64,000 bases of DNA from CAIVAT01 sp037133475 (GTDB taxonomy: Bacteria; Bacteroidota; Bacteroidia; Bacteroidales; FEN-979): the NCBI GenBank assembly GCA_037133475.1, contig JBAXOB010000002.1:124001-188000 (forward strand), written 5' to 3'. Below the pieces are notes generated by a model. That model was not told the origin of the DNA and searched no databases. It saw nothing but the letters and a program-made list of their open reading frames with translations. This document shows, in pieces, positions 34,648-43,642 of the stretch (position 1 is the first letter of the stretch; each line of letters opens with the position of its first letter). The position numbers and the translations under genes are program-made.

Positions 34648-36069
34648 ATGAAGAGACTAATCCCTTTTATGATGTCGGTATTGGCCGGCATTTCCGGCCT
34701 TGCTGCCGTACTTCACGTGCCACAGCAGTATTCGACGATTCAGGCAGCGATCAATGCAGCCGTAAATGGCGATACGGTGCTTGTTTCACCGGGAACCTAT
34801 CATGAAAACATACAATTCAGGGGAAAAGGGATAACGCTTGCCAGTTTTTATCTTACCACCCATGATACCGCCTATATCGATGCCACCGTGATAAACGGCA
34901 GCCAGCCGGTTCATGCGGATACCGCCAGTTGCGTGATCATAAGGGGCAGCGGCCTGGCAACCAGCAATGATTCAACCGCCGCGCTGATAGGCTTCAAAAT
35001 TACAGGCGGTACAGGTACCCGCTGGGAGGATGAACATGGTCCCGGCAGCTGGTACCGCGAAGGCGGCGGGATCCTGGTGCAGTATCTTTCACCGCGGATC
35101 GGCTTCAACCATATCACCTTCAACAAGGCTACGTCGCTGGTGAATTGCGTCAGTGCCGGCGGAGGGGCGATACGCTGCGGCGACGGGAACCCAAAAATTT
35201 TCAACAATATAATTGACAACAACCAGGGTCGTTACGGCGGTGCCCTGGTCTTCAACTTTTCGGGTGCGGTCATTAAAAACAATATCATTGCCGGCAATAC
35301 CGGAGGTGAAGATTTCGGCGGGGGAGGCATCTGGGCCTATGGTTCCGACGGTTTGAGCCGTCCCGGGATCGTGGAGAACAACACCATCGTCAACAATGCA
35401 AGTACCACGGTCGGCGGGGGAATACGGGCCTGGAGCACCACCATGTCGATCCGGAATACGATCCTTTGGGGGAATACAGCCCCGACAGGACCCCAGATCA
35501 ATTACTCAGGAACCGCACCGGTAGTGCGGTACAGCGACGTCCAGGGCGGATACACAGGGTCGGGAAATCTCAACGTCACCCCCCTGTTCGGGGCCCAGAA
35601 CTACTATCTTGCCGCCACGAGCCCGTGTATCGACAAAGGCGATTCGACGGCGGTTTACAATGATCCTCAGGATCCCCTGAACCCGGGAATGGCCCTGCCG
35701 CCGGCAAAAGGCACGATCCGCAACGATATGGGCGCCTATGGCGGGAACGGAAGCGCCGCTATGGCAGGGATCCCTACGATCTATGCCTCGGCAGTCGATT
35801 TATTTGCGCCCGGTTCCGCGTCGTTGAAAGTATACCCCAATCCTTGCCGTGATTTCCTGGTGGCCGGATACAGGCAACCCGGACCGGGGATGGTAACAGC
35901 GCGCGTTTTCAACTCAGATGGAAAAATCGCGCTATCCATCCCTGCCACTTGGGTAACCACGGGAAACCATTCTCTGAAAATTGCGGTTGCGAACCTGCCC
36001 CCCGGGACATACCTGTTGAGCCTTGAAACGGAAGGCGTTATAAAGAGCTGTCTCTTTGTAAAACAGTAA
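34648..36069 (+). CDS. right-handed beta-helix protein with T9SS sorting domain
   Basis: A 473-residue exported protein. Signal peptide MKRLIPFMMSVLAGISGLAA; a pectate-lyase-like parallel beta helix (about 25-330) opens with the typical VPQQYSTIQAAINAAVNGDT and VLVSPGTYHENI, and contains short repeating strands (IKNNIIAGNTGG, IVENNTIVNNAS, IRNTILWGNTAP). The C-terminal 80 residues are a type A Por secretion/sorting domain (LKVYPNPCRDFLVAGY, then LPPGTYLLSLETEG), so the protein crosses the outer membrane by the type IX system and is probably surface-anchored. The right-handed helix may bind or cleave polysaccharide, but no catalytic residues can be named. It has its own promoter. Confidence 0.9.
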   Translation: MKRLIPFMMSVLAGISGLAAVLHVPQQYSTIQAAINAAVNGDTVLVSPGTYHENIQFRGKGITLASFYLTTHDTAYIDATVINGSQPVHADTASCVIIRGSGLATSNDSTAALIGFKITGGTGTRWEDEHGPGSWYREGGGILVQYLSPRIGFNHITFNKATSLVNCVSAGGGAIRCGDGNPKIFNNIIDNNQGRYGGALVFNFSGAVIKNNIIAGNTGGEDFGGGGIWAYGSDGLSRPGIVENNTIVNNASTTVGGGIRAWSTTMSIRNTILWGNTAPTGPQINYSGTAPVVRYSDVQGGYTGSGNLNVTPLFGAQNYYLAATSPCIDKGDSTAVYNDPQDPLNPGMALPPAKGTIRNDMGAYGGNGSAAMAGIPTIYASAVDLFAPGSASLKVYPNPCRDFLVAGYRQPGPGMVTARVFNSDGKIALSIPATWVTTGNHSLKIAVANLPPGTYLLSLETEGVIKSCLFVKQ

Positions 36070-36117
36070 CGCGATGCAGAACCAGCCTTTTTGACTGGAA
36101 TTTCTTACTTTTATCCC

Positions 36118-36507
36118 ATGAATATTGAAGAACTCAGGGAATTCTGCCTCAGCCTGCCAGCAGTAACCGAAGATATTAAATGGGAAGAGCACCTGGCATT
36201 TTCAGTAGGCGGTAAAATTTTTTGCCTGACAAACCTTGACCCCCCGTTGAAGGTTGTCATGAAGGTGCCAGAAGATCAGTTTGATGAACTGACGGAGTCG
36301 GGGGAGATTATCCAGGCATCCCATTTTGCCCGAAGGCAATGGATGGCTGTCAACGATGAAAGCCGGTTCAGCCGAACGGAGTGGGAACATTACGTCGCCC
36401 AATCCTACAACCTGGTGAAATCAAAACTCACCAGGACCGTCAGGAACGGTATTGAAAACCTGCCGGACGGGACAGTCAGGGTAAACAAGCATGATGAAGC
36501 AAAATAA
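36118..36507 (+). CDS. MmcQ/YjbR family DNA-binding-fold protein
   Basis: A 129-residue protein of the MmcQ/YjbR family (double-wing fold, cytoplasmic, function poorly known). Family text: ELREFCLSLPAVTEDIKWEE, LAFSVGGKIFCLTNLD, ASHFARRQWMAV and the C-terminal SYNLVKSKLTRTVRN. I chose the ATG at 36118; nine codons upstream of it read as non-homologous sequence. The 3' end overlaps the mocA-like gene by 17 bp, so it is probably the first gene of the purine operon's plus-strand arm, although the link may be accidental. Confidence 0.85.
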   Translation: MNIEELREFCLSLPAVTEDIKWEEHLAFSVGGKIFCLTNLDPPLKVVMKVPEDQFDELTESGEIIQASHFARRQWMAVNDESRFSRTEWEHYVAQSYNLVKSKLTRTVRNGIENLPDGTVRVNKHDEAK

Positions 36508-37111
36508 CGTTCACGCGAACCAGCCGGTTTCAGCGATCATCCTGGCAGCAGGCAATTCGGTACGCATGGGCAGCCCCAAGGCGCAGCTTCCCTATGGCAA
36601 CGGGAAAACCTTCGCACAGCAGGTTACCGGGAATTTCCTTGCCTATGGCTGTAAGCCTGTTATCCTGGTGGTGCAGGAGGGTGTTGATTTCTCCGGACTT
36701 CAAACTGAAAATCTTGTCGCCGTCATTAACCGGGCGGTGGAACGGGGCAGGTCATATTCCATCCATCTCGGTATGCAAGCCCTTCCCGCCGGCGTTAATT
36801 GCTTTATCCACAACATTGATAATCCCTTCCCCTCAACCGGTTTACTTGACAGGATGTTTGACGCTCTTCCTCCGGATGGTTATACGGTTCCCGTTTACCA
36901 GGGCAGGGGCGGGCATCCGATCCTGTTGGGAAGTAAAATGATACGAACGTTGCAGGGTCAATCCGAACCAGGGGATTTCCGGCAGGCAATCTCCGGTTTT
37001 GCAAGAATTGAGGTTCCCTGGCTTGATGGGCGCATCCTGTGGAATATCAATACCCCTGAGGAATATCAACGGTTTCTTCTTTCCTCAGGGAATCAGGATA
37101 AGCTGGTTTGA
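36491..37111 (+). CDS. mocA: MocA-like molybdenum cofactor cytidylyltransferase
   Basis: A 206-residue nucleotidyltransferase of the MobA/MocA fold. The nucleotide-binding loop is ILAAGNSVRMGSPKAQLPYG (about 16-35), the metal-binding region is FIHNIDNPFPSTGLLDRM (the usual DxP is IDNP), and GRGGHPILLG (about 139-148) is the conserved GHP block. MocA attaches CMP to molybdopterin to give the cytosine dinucleotide cofactor of xanthine-dehydrogenase-type enzymes. Neighbours xdhC and xanthine dehydrogenase support this; in E. coli mocA (ygfJ) lies in the equivalent cluster. The first Met codons at 36491 and 36494 are both possible. 17-bp overlap with the MmcQ gene. Confidence 0.8.
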   Translation: MMKQNNVHANQPVSAIILAAGNSVRMGSPKAQLPYGNGKTFAQQVTGNFLAYGCKPVILVVQEGVDFSGLQTENLVAVINRAVERGRSYSIHLGMQALPAGVNCFIHNIDNPFPSTGLLDRMFDALPPDGYTVPVYQGRGGHPILLGSKMIRTLQGQSEPGDFRQAISGFARIEVPWLDGRILWNINTPEEYQRFLLSSGNQDKLV

Positions 37112-37275
37112 GGCACAAAGATGCCAGGGTCTTCTCGGGGAATACATTTCATAAATCCATTACAGCAGGGTTTGTTTCAATAAAAATCAACACACACCCT
37201 GTTAATACCGGGACTCTGTATAAATATTGTAATTTTACATCAGGTTTAACACCGGTATTTCCCAATATTGTCGCT

Positions 37276-38043
37276 ATGGACCATTTTTTTCAAAAAGTCG
37301 AAGAGGTTATTTCAGGATCAATTCCTGCCGCGCTGTGTATCGTAGTGGAAACCCGTGGTTCCACCCCGCGCAAACAGGGAGCCAGGATGATCGTTTATCC
37401 CGACGGGTCGGTTTACGGCACGATCGGGGGCGGAAGCGTTGAAAAAGAGGTAACAGACATGGCCCTGAAAATGATCCCTGCCGGACAGCCGGCAAAAGTT
37501 TCCTTCAACCTCGAGCAGGACCTGGGGATGCATTGCGGGGGAATGATGGAAGTTTACATTGAACCGCTGATCCCCTTGAAAAAGCTGTTCATCTTCGGTG
37601 CGGGACATATCGGGAAGTCGCTGGCCGGGTTTGCCAGGGAGCTGAATTTTTCCGTCACCCTTTTTGACCCGAGGGACGAGATCTTCAGGGATGAAGCTTT
37701 CACGGGTTTCACCTGCGTCTGCGAAGATTTTATAAAGGCTGCCGGGGAGGCGGCTTTCGACGAAAACACCTTTATCGTCATTGTCACGCCAAAACATGTA
37801 TCCGACGAAGACATCCTTGCCATTGCGGCCCGCCAACCCCACGCCTACCTGGGGATGATCGGCAGCACCCGGAAGGTGGAGATGCTGAAAAAAAGATTTG
37901 TGGCGGAACATATTCTCACGGAGGAGGAACTTTCGGGTATCGACATGCCGATCGGGATAAAGTTCAACGCTGAGACCCCGGCGGAAATCGCCATCAGCAT
38001 CCTGGCTAAACTTATCGATGTGAGAAATACGGTAAAAAAGTGA
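37276..38043 (+). CDS. xdhC: XdhC/CoxI family molybdenum hydroxylase maturation factor
   Basis: A 255-residue XdhC-type protein that binds molybdenum cofactor and inserts the sulfurated form into xanthine dehydrogenase. N-terminal block AALCIVVETRGSTPRKQGAR and YGTIGGGSVEKEV (about 18-58); a GEMHCGG-like patch reads LGMHCGGMMEVYIEPL; the C-terminal Rossmann domain starts LFIFGAGHIGKSLAGFA and carries AYLGMIGSTRKVEML and NAETPAEIAISILAKL. I chose the ATG at 37276; a longer frame upstream is not homologous. It overlaps the xanthine dehydrogenase start by 4 bp (GTGA), implying coupled translation of chaperone and enzyme. Confidence 0.9.
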   Translation: MDHFFQKVEEVISGSIPAALCIVVETRGSTPRKQGARMIVYPDGSVYGTIGGGSVEKEVTDMALKMIPAGQPAKVSFNLEQDLGMHCGGMMEVYIEPLIPLKKLFIFGAGHIGKSLAGFARELNFSVTLFDPRDEIFRDEAFTGFTCVCEDFIKAAGEAAFDENTFIVIVTPKHVSDEDILAIAARQPHAYLGMIGSTRKVEMLKKRFVAEHILTEEELSGIDMPIGIKFNAETPAEIAISILAKLIDVRNTVKK

Positions 38044-41000
38044 GCGGAATCCCTCATACCATCCGGTTCGTCCTCGATGATCGCATCATCGAACTTGATT
38101 TCCTGGGATCAAACGGGCTGAAACCAACTACAACGGTTTTGAATTACCTGCGCTCGTTACCCGGCCATAAAGGGACCAAGGAGGGGTGTGCGGAGGGTGA
38201 CTGCGGCGCCTGCACCGTGGTGCTGGCCGAGCCGTCGACGGATGGCCGGCTGGATTACCACACGGTCGACAGTTGCCTCGTTTTTCTTCCCATGATCCAT
38301 GGGAAACAGCTGATCACCGTTGAGAACCTTGCCCTTCGACGTCAAAACCGGGTTGTGCTGCATCCTGTTCAGCGGCTTATGGTCGAATCAAACGGCAGTC
38401 AATGCGGCTTTTGCACACCCGGGATGGTGATGTCACTTTTCGGCCTGTTTAAAAACCATGACAACCCAAGCCGGGAGATCATCGAAGATGCACTTACAGG
38501 CAACCTCTGCCGTTGTACCGGGTACCAGTCCATTTTAGATGCTGCCGAGCAAACGGCTACCGAAACCCGTTCCGACCAATTCTCGGCCAATGAAGCCCTG
38601 ATTGCAGGGATGCTTGAATCGATCAGGGAAAGTCAGCATACGATTGAATTGCGGACGCCGCACCAGACCTGGCTTAAACCTTTTACCCTTGACGAAGCCC
38701 TGCGCCTTCGAAGCGAACATCCGCTTGCGACCGTGATCAACGGCTCGACCGATGTTGCCCTGCGGCAAACGAAACACCATGAGCTCCTGTCGCTGGTGAT
38801 AGACCTTTCGGGCGTTGATGAGCTAAAATACTGCAGGGAGAAGGGTACCCATTTCGTGATCGGCGCCGGCCAGACCATGGAGCAGATTAAATCCTTCGCA
38901 TCAGAAAAATTACCGGCCCTTCATAAGATCCTCAGCGTGTTCGGCTCCCTGCAGATCAGGCATGTTGCCACCCTTGGCGGAAACATAGGCTCGGCCTCTC
39001 CTATCGGCGATACCCTGCCTCTACTGATCGCCTTCAGGGCTGAAATCGTACTGCAATCAATGCATTCGGAAAGAGTTATCGGCATCAGCGATTTTATTAC
39101 AGGCTATCGCAAAACAAGACTTGAACCCGGTGAACTGATCACCGCTGTCCGCATTCCAAAACCGGGAGATGACACGCGCATCGAATCCTACAAGATCTCC
39201 AAACGCACCGGGCTGGATATTTCAACCGTGAGCGCCGCCTTCAGCCTGACTCTCCGCGACGGCATGGTCGCTGAATCCGTACTGGTTTACGGGGGCATGG
39301 CGGAAATGCCGAAAAGGGCACTGCATACCGAAGCCTTCCTGGCAGGGCGGGAGTGGAATTTCCAGGTCGTCAACCAGGCGATGGCCATCCTGGAAGATGA
39401 GTTTACCCCTATTTCCGACGCCCGGGCGGGAGCCACTTACCGGAAGATTGCCGGGAGCCGCCTGCTGCTCAAATTTTTCACGAACACTTCACCGCTTCAC
39501 GACCGGGTGACCCGTAGGGCGGGGAAGACCGGATCCTTATCTGCGGTTGATGATACCTGCGCGAAACATGTCACCGGCGAATCGGTTTTCATCGGCGATA
39601 TCGAGGGAAACGGGCAACTGCTCACGGGGAGGGTGGTTTACAGCAAACAGGCCCATGCCGTGCTGAAAAACATCGATATTTCAAAGGCATTGCAGGTTAA
39701 AGGGGTTAAAACCATCCTGACGGCCAGGGATATTCCCGGTGAAAACCAGATGGGAGCCGTGGTCAGCGACGAACCCTGCCTGGCCGAAAAGGAGGTTTTC
39801 TTTATCGGGCAGGCCATCGCGCTCATTGCAGCGGAGAATGAAGAGGCCGCTGTCGAGGCGGAAAGGCTGATCACCATTGATTACGAACCCCTGCCGGCCA
39901 TCCTCGATATTGAATCGGCCATGGCCGCCAGCAACAGCCTTGCCCCCCAACGGAAAATAGTTCGCGGCAACCCTGATGAAGTCCTGGCCATGGCGCCGCA
40001 TCTCTTCACCGGCGAATTGAAAACAGGCGCCCAGGAACACTGGTATCTCGAAACGCAGTCGGCCATGGCAGTACCTGGCGAAGGAAAAGAGATGATGATG
40101 CACTCCTCCACCCAGAACCCGGCTGAAACCCAGGCCATCGTGGCTGAAGTACTCGGCATCTCGAAAAACGAGGTTGAAGTAGAGGTAAAACGCATCGGAG
40201 GCGCATTCGGAGGCAAAGAGACCCAGGGAAACCATGTGGCTGCCTGGTCGGCACTGCTGGCCAATGCAACACGCCAGCCAGTCAGGATCCAGCTGTGCCG
40301 CGATGATGACCAGATCATGACCGGCAAACGGCACCGGTTCCTTTCGCGCTACAGCGTGGGGTTTGACGACGAAGGCAGGATCCTCGCTTACAAGGTTGAG
40401 CTGAATTCTGATGCGGGCTCATCCACCGATTTGTCGAAGGCCATCCTCGAAAGGGCCATGCTGCATGCCGATAATGCCTACTTCCTGCCGCACGTGCAGA
40501 TAACCGGCCGGGCATGGAAGACCAACCTCCCGTCAAATACGGCTTTCCGTGGTTTCGGTGGCCCGCAGGGAATGGCCGTTATTGAAAACGCCATCGACAG
40601 GATTGCCCGGTACCTTAAAAAAGATACCGCCGCCATCCGGCGCCTGAACTTTTACAGGCTTGATGTGTACAATCCGACACCCTACGGCCAGGAGGTGGAA
40701 AACAACCATCTCGAACGGATGTTTAATGACCTGATGACCTCCTCCGGTTACGAACAGAGAAGAAAAGCCATAGACAAGTTCAATGCTGAAAATCATCTCT
40801 ATAAAAAGGGGATGGCCCTTACCCCGGTTAAATTCGGAATCTCCTTCACCACATCGTTCCTCAACCAGGCCGGGGCCCTGGTCAACATTTATACCGACGG
40901 CACGGTGCTGGTTAACCATGGCGGCACGGAGATGGGACAGGGGCTGCACACCAAAATCGTACAGATCGCCTCCTCGGAACTGGGCATCTCTCCCGGAACT

Positions 41001-41831
41001 GTAAAAGTGAACGCCACCAACACCTCGAAAGTTCCAAACACATCGCCCACCGCGGCCTCCACAGGCAGTGACCTGAATGGCATGGCGGTGAAAAATGCCA
41101 TCGATATCCTGAAGGCCAGACTTAGCAGGGTGGCGGCAGGTGAATTAACGGATCAATGCCCGGGAAAAATTTTCCTGCCCGAAAACATGGCGTTTGATAA
41201 TAACCAGGTCTTTGACCGGCATGAACCCAACGAAAAAATCGCATTCAGCCGCCTGTGCGACCTTGCCCGCATGCGCCAGGTGAGCCTGAGCAGCACCGGT
41301 TATTATAAGACCCCGGGGATCTTTTTTGACAGGGAGGCCGGGCAGGGAAACCCTTTCCACTATTTTGCCTTTGGAATGGCGGTATCGGAGGTCATCACCG
41401 ATACCCTCACAGGGGCCCATACCCTTCTGAGAACCGATATCCTGCATGATGTGGGCGATTCGATCCATGAAGCCATCGACCGTGGCCAGATCGAAGGAGG
41501 CTTTATCCAGGGCATGGGCTGGTGCACAACCGAAGAGATCAAATGGGACCGCAACGGCAACCTGCTGACCCATTCACCCGACACTTACAAAATCCCTGCC
41601 ATTCTGGATATTCCCCTGGATTTCAGGGTTGATCTCCTCAAAGATGCACCCAACCCTGGAACCATCCGCAGGAGCAAAGCCGTTGGAGAACCGCCCTTTA
41701 TGCTGGGATTGTCGGTATGGCTTGCTATCAAGGATTCCATTTCAGCCATCGCGAATCATGAGAGGGAACCTGAGTTTTCGCTGCCCGCCACCGGGGAGGT
41801 GATCCTGCTTTCAGCAGAAAAAATAAAATAA
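38040..41831 (+). CDS. single-chain xanthine dehydrogenase (2Fe-2S, FAD and Mo domains)
   Basis: A 1263-residue molybdenum hydroxylase with all three functional parts in one chain, the eukaryote-like layout; bacterial enzymes are often split. Iron-sulfur centres: CAEGDCGACTVVL (about 46-58) and CGFCTPGMVM with NLCRCTGYQ (about 115-165). FAD domain about 195-470 (GNIGSASPIGDTLPLLIA). Mo domain about 520-1255: the substrate Glu is in GGAFGGKETQ, the Arg in TAFRGFGGPQGM, the catalytic Glu near the end in KAVGEPPFMLG. All three active-site residues of purine-oxidising enzymes are conserved, so hypoxanthine or xanthine is the likely substrate. Start is GTG at 38040, overlapping xdhC by 4 bp. Confidence 0.93.
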   Translation: MSGIPHTIRFVLDDRIIELDFLGSNGLKPTTTVLNYLRSLPGHKGTKEGCAEGDCGACTVVLAEPSTDGRLDYHTVDSCLVFLPMIHGKQLITVENLALRRQNRVVLHPVQRLMVESNGSQCGFCTPGMVMSLFGLFKNHDNPSREIIEDALTGNLCRCTGYQSILDAAEQTATETRSDQFSANEALIAGMLESIRESQHTIELRTPHQTWLKPFTLDEALRLRSEHPLATVINGSTDVALRQTKHHELLSLVIDLSGVDELKYCREKGTHFVIGAGQTMEQIKSFASEKLPALHKILSVFGSLQIRHVATLGGNIGSASPIGDTLPLLIAFRAEIVLQSMHSERVIGISDFITGYRKTRLEPGELITAVRIPKPGDDTRIESYKISKRTGLDISTVSAAFSLTLRDGMVAESVLVYGGMAEMPKRALHTEAFLAGREWNFQVVNQAMAILEDEFTPISDARAGATYRKIAGSRLLLKFFTNTSPLHDRVTRRAGKTGSLSAVDDTCAKHVTGESVFIGDIEGNGQLLTGRVVYSKQAHAVLKNIDISKALQVKGVKTILTARDIPGENQMGAVVSDEPCLAEKEVFFIGQAIALIAAENEEAAVEAERLITIDYEPLPAILDIESAMAASNSLAPQRKIVRGNPDEVLAMAPHLFTGELKTGAQEHWYLETQSAMAVPGEGKEMMMHSSTQNPAETQAIVAEVLGISKNEVEVEVKRIGGAFGGKETQGNHVAAWSALLANATRQPVRIQLCRDDDQIMTGKRHRFLSRYSVGFDDEGRILAYKVELNSDAGSSTDLSKAILERAMLHADNAYFLPHVQITGRAWKTNLPSNTAFRGFGGPQGMAVIENAIDRIARYLKKDTAAIRRLNFYRLDVYNPTPYGQEVENNHLERMFNDLMTSSGYEQRRKAIDKFNAENHLYKKGMALTPVKFGISFTTSFLNQAGALVNIYTDGTVLVNHGGTEMGQGLHTKIVQIASSELGISPGTVKVNATNTSKVPNTSPTAASTGSDLNGMAVKNAIDILKARLSRVAAGELTDQCPGKIFLPENMAFDNNQVFDRHEPNEKIAFSRLCDLARMRQVSLSSTGYYKTPGIFFDREAGQGNPFHYFAFGMAVSEVITDTLTGAHTLLRTDILHDVGDSIHEAIDRGQIEGGFIQGMGWCTTEEIKWDRNGNLLTHSPDTYKIPAILDIPLDFRVDLLKDAPNPGTIRRSKAVGEPPFMLGLSVWLAIKDSISAIANHEREPEFSLPATGEVILLSAEKIK

Positions 41832-41915
41832 AAGTGAAATACTTCCGGTAATCAGGAGCTGCTTTTTACGTTAAGAAGTCACACCCTGAACCAAAAACCA
41901 ATACTTGTCCAAACT

Positions 41916-43109
41916 ATGAAAGATATCTTACTAAAGATCAACGAACTTGCAACGAGATACGAAGAAAGCACCGCCAATAACCTCTCCAGGCTGGTGAAGA
42001 TCAAATCGCTCAGCACTGCCGAAAAAGCCGTGGCACTGGAGCTGAAGCGCCAGATGGAGGAAGCCGGCTTTGATGAAGTCAGGATTGACGGGTTGGGAAA
42101 TGTAATCGGCAGGATCGGGAACGGGAAGAAGATCCTGGCCTTTGATGGCCATATCGACACCGTTGACACCGGCAACCTGGCCAACTGGAGCAGCGATCCC
42201 TTTTCGGGTGAGATCAAGGAGGGCTTTGTTCATGGCCGGGGAACCGTTGACCAGAAAGGCGGCCCGGCGGCATTTGTCACCGCAGGGCGCATCCTTAAGG
42301 AACTTGCCTTCGACCGCGACCTGACGATATACTTCACCGGGACCGTCATCGAAGAGGATTGCGACGGGTTATGCTGGAAATACCTGGTGGAGGTAGAGAA
42401 GATCATCCCCGATTTCGTGGTGATCACCGAACCCACGAACCTCAACATTTACCGCGGCCACCGTGGCAGGATGGAGATCTCCGTGACCTTTACGGGCATC
42501 TCCTCGCACGGCTCCGCGCCCGAACGTGGCAAAAACGCGATCTACATGGCCTCGCGGGCATGCCTTGAGGTGGAAAAGCTGAATGAACGCCTCAAATCCG
42601 ACGATTTCCTCGGCAAGGGCAGCGTGACCATCTCGGAATTCGTTTCGGGAAGTCCCTCCCTGTGCGCCGTAGCCGATTATGCCCGGATTCATCTCGACAG
42701 GCGGCTTACCTGGGGCGAAACCAAAGAATCGGCGGTGGCCGAGATCATGGAGATCGTAAAGGATACGGATGCCAGGGTCGAAGTGCTGCAATATGAAGAA
42801 ACGACTTACACAGGCCTGCGTTACGGCATGGAGAAATACTATCCCACCTGGAAAATCGAGGAGGATCATCACCTGGTGGTGCGCGCACAGGAGGCCTTTG
42901 CCGGGCTCTTCGACAGGGAACCTCTTACCGATAAATGGACCTTCTCGACCAACGGTGTCACCATCAATGGCTATTATAAGATCCCGTGCATCGGGTTCGG
43001 CCCCGGCGACGAGGTGCTGGCCCATGCCCCCAACGAAAAGGTGCCGGTGGGCGACCTGGTCACCGCCTCGGCCTTTTACGCCGCACTGGCCTTTTACCTG
43101 TCGGAATAA
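41916..43109 (+). CDS. ygeY: YgeY family M20 hydrolase
   Basis: A 397-residue M20-family metallohydrolase of the YgeY type, previously called selenium-metabolism-linked. Metal ligands: FDGHIDTVDTGN (first His-Asp, about 75), HGRGTVDQKGGPAA (bridging Asp), VIEEDCDGL (catalytic and ligand Glu pair, about 150), VITEPTNLNIYRGHRG and the last His in VLAHAPNEKVPVGDL. It should cleave an amide or carbamoyl bond in a purine breakdown intermediate; the natural substrate is not certain. It follows xanthine dehydrogenase by 84 bp and precedes ygeW, as in the conserved urate cluster. Confidence 0.92.
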   Translation: MKDILLKINELATRYEESTANNLSRLVKIKSLSTAEKAVALELKRQMEEAGFDEVRIDGLGNVIGRIGNGKKILAFDGHIDTVDTGNLANWSSDPFSGEIKEGFVHGRGTVDQKGGPAAFVTAGRILKELAFDRDLTIYFTGTVIEEDCDGLCWKYLVEVEKIIPDFVVITEPTNLNIYRGHRGRMEISVTFTGISSHGSAPERGKNAIYMASRACLEVEKLNERLKSDDFLGKGSVTISEFVSGSPSLCAVADYARIHLDRRLTWGETKESAVAEIMEIVKDTDARVEVLQYEETTYTGLRYGMEKYYPTWKIEEDHHLVVRAQEAFAGLFDREPLTDKWTFSTNGVTINGYYKIPCIGFGPGDEVLAHAPNEKVPVGDLVTASAFYAALAFYLSE

Positions 43110-43114
43110 TCAAC

Positions 43115-43615
43115 TTGAAAACAGTACTTTTTATACTCACCCAGGTTTTCTGGTTATCTGGTTTCTGCCAGACAGGCACGATCACGGGTGAGGTAACATC
43201 CAGGATACATGGCCGGTACGAAGTGCTGCAATTTGCCCTGGTCCGTCTGGAAAATACGAATTTCCACGCCAATTCCGCCTACGGGGGACGGTACGTGCTT
43301 GACAGCATTCCGGCCGGCGATTATGAAATAAGCGCCAGCTATGTGCAGCGTGAAACCATCTATAAACGGGTTAAAGTTGTCAGTGATTCTGTTATTGATA
43401 TGAATTTTGAATTTACCTGTCAGTACGACCGTCACGAAAAAGACAGCATCTTCCCGGTATGCTTCAGATCAGACAGGGTGGTGCGTGTAAAATACGGGAT
43501 GATGATCGTCCCGTACGGGAATAAGGCGGATACTACCTGTTTTTGGGGAGGCACCGACCAGATTCCTTTATGTCATCCCTACTGGTATTGTAAACGGGAT
43601 AAACTTGAATTTTAA
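43115..43615 (+). CDS. small secreted protein with carboxypeptidase-regulatory-like domain
   Basis: A 166-residue exported protein. The start is best placed at the TTG at 43115, which gives a signal peptide (KTVLFILTQVFWLSGFC after the initiator) ending near FCQTG; the longer frame upstream only reads through ygeY. The mature N terminus is a beta-sandwich of the carboxypeptidase regulatory type (GTITGEVTSRIHG, YVLDSIPAGDYEISAS, RVKVVSDSVIDMNFEF). The C terminus is cysteine- and aromatic-rich (DTTCFWGGTDQIPLCHPYWY). It sits 5 bp after ygeY and 27 bp before ygeW, so it is co-transcribed with purine genes. No known role there. Confidence 0.75.
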   Translation: MKTVLFILTQVFWLSGFCQTGTITGEVTSRIHGRYEVLQFALVRLENTNFHANSAYGGRYVLDSIPAGDYEISASYVQRETIYKRVKVVSDSVIDMNFEFTCQYDRHEKDSIFPVCFRSDRVVRVKYGMMIVPYGNKADTTCFWGGTDQIPLCHPYWYCKRDKLEF

Positions 43616-43642
43616 AACAAATCAACTCTATAATTAAACACG

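Noticed and set aside
42986..43114. Extended N terminus of the small secreted protein
   Set aside because: This part is ygeY read in another frame; the signal peptide begins at the TTG at 43115.
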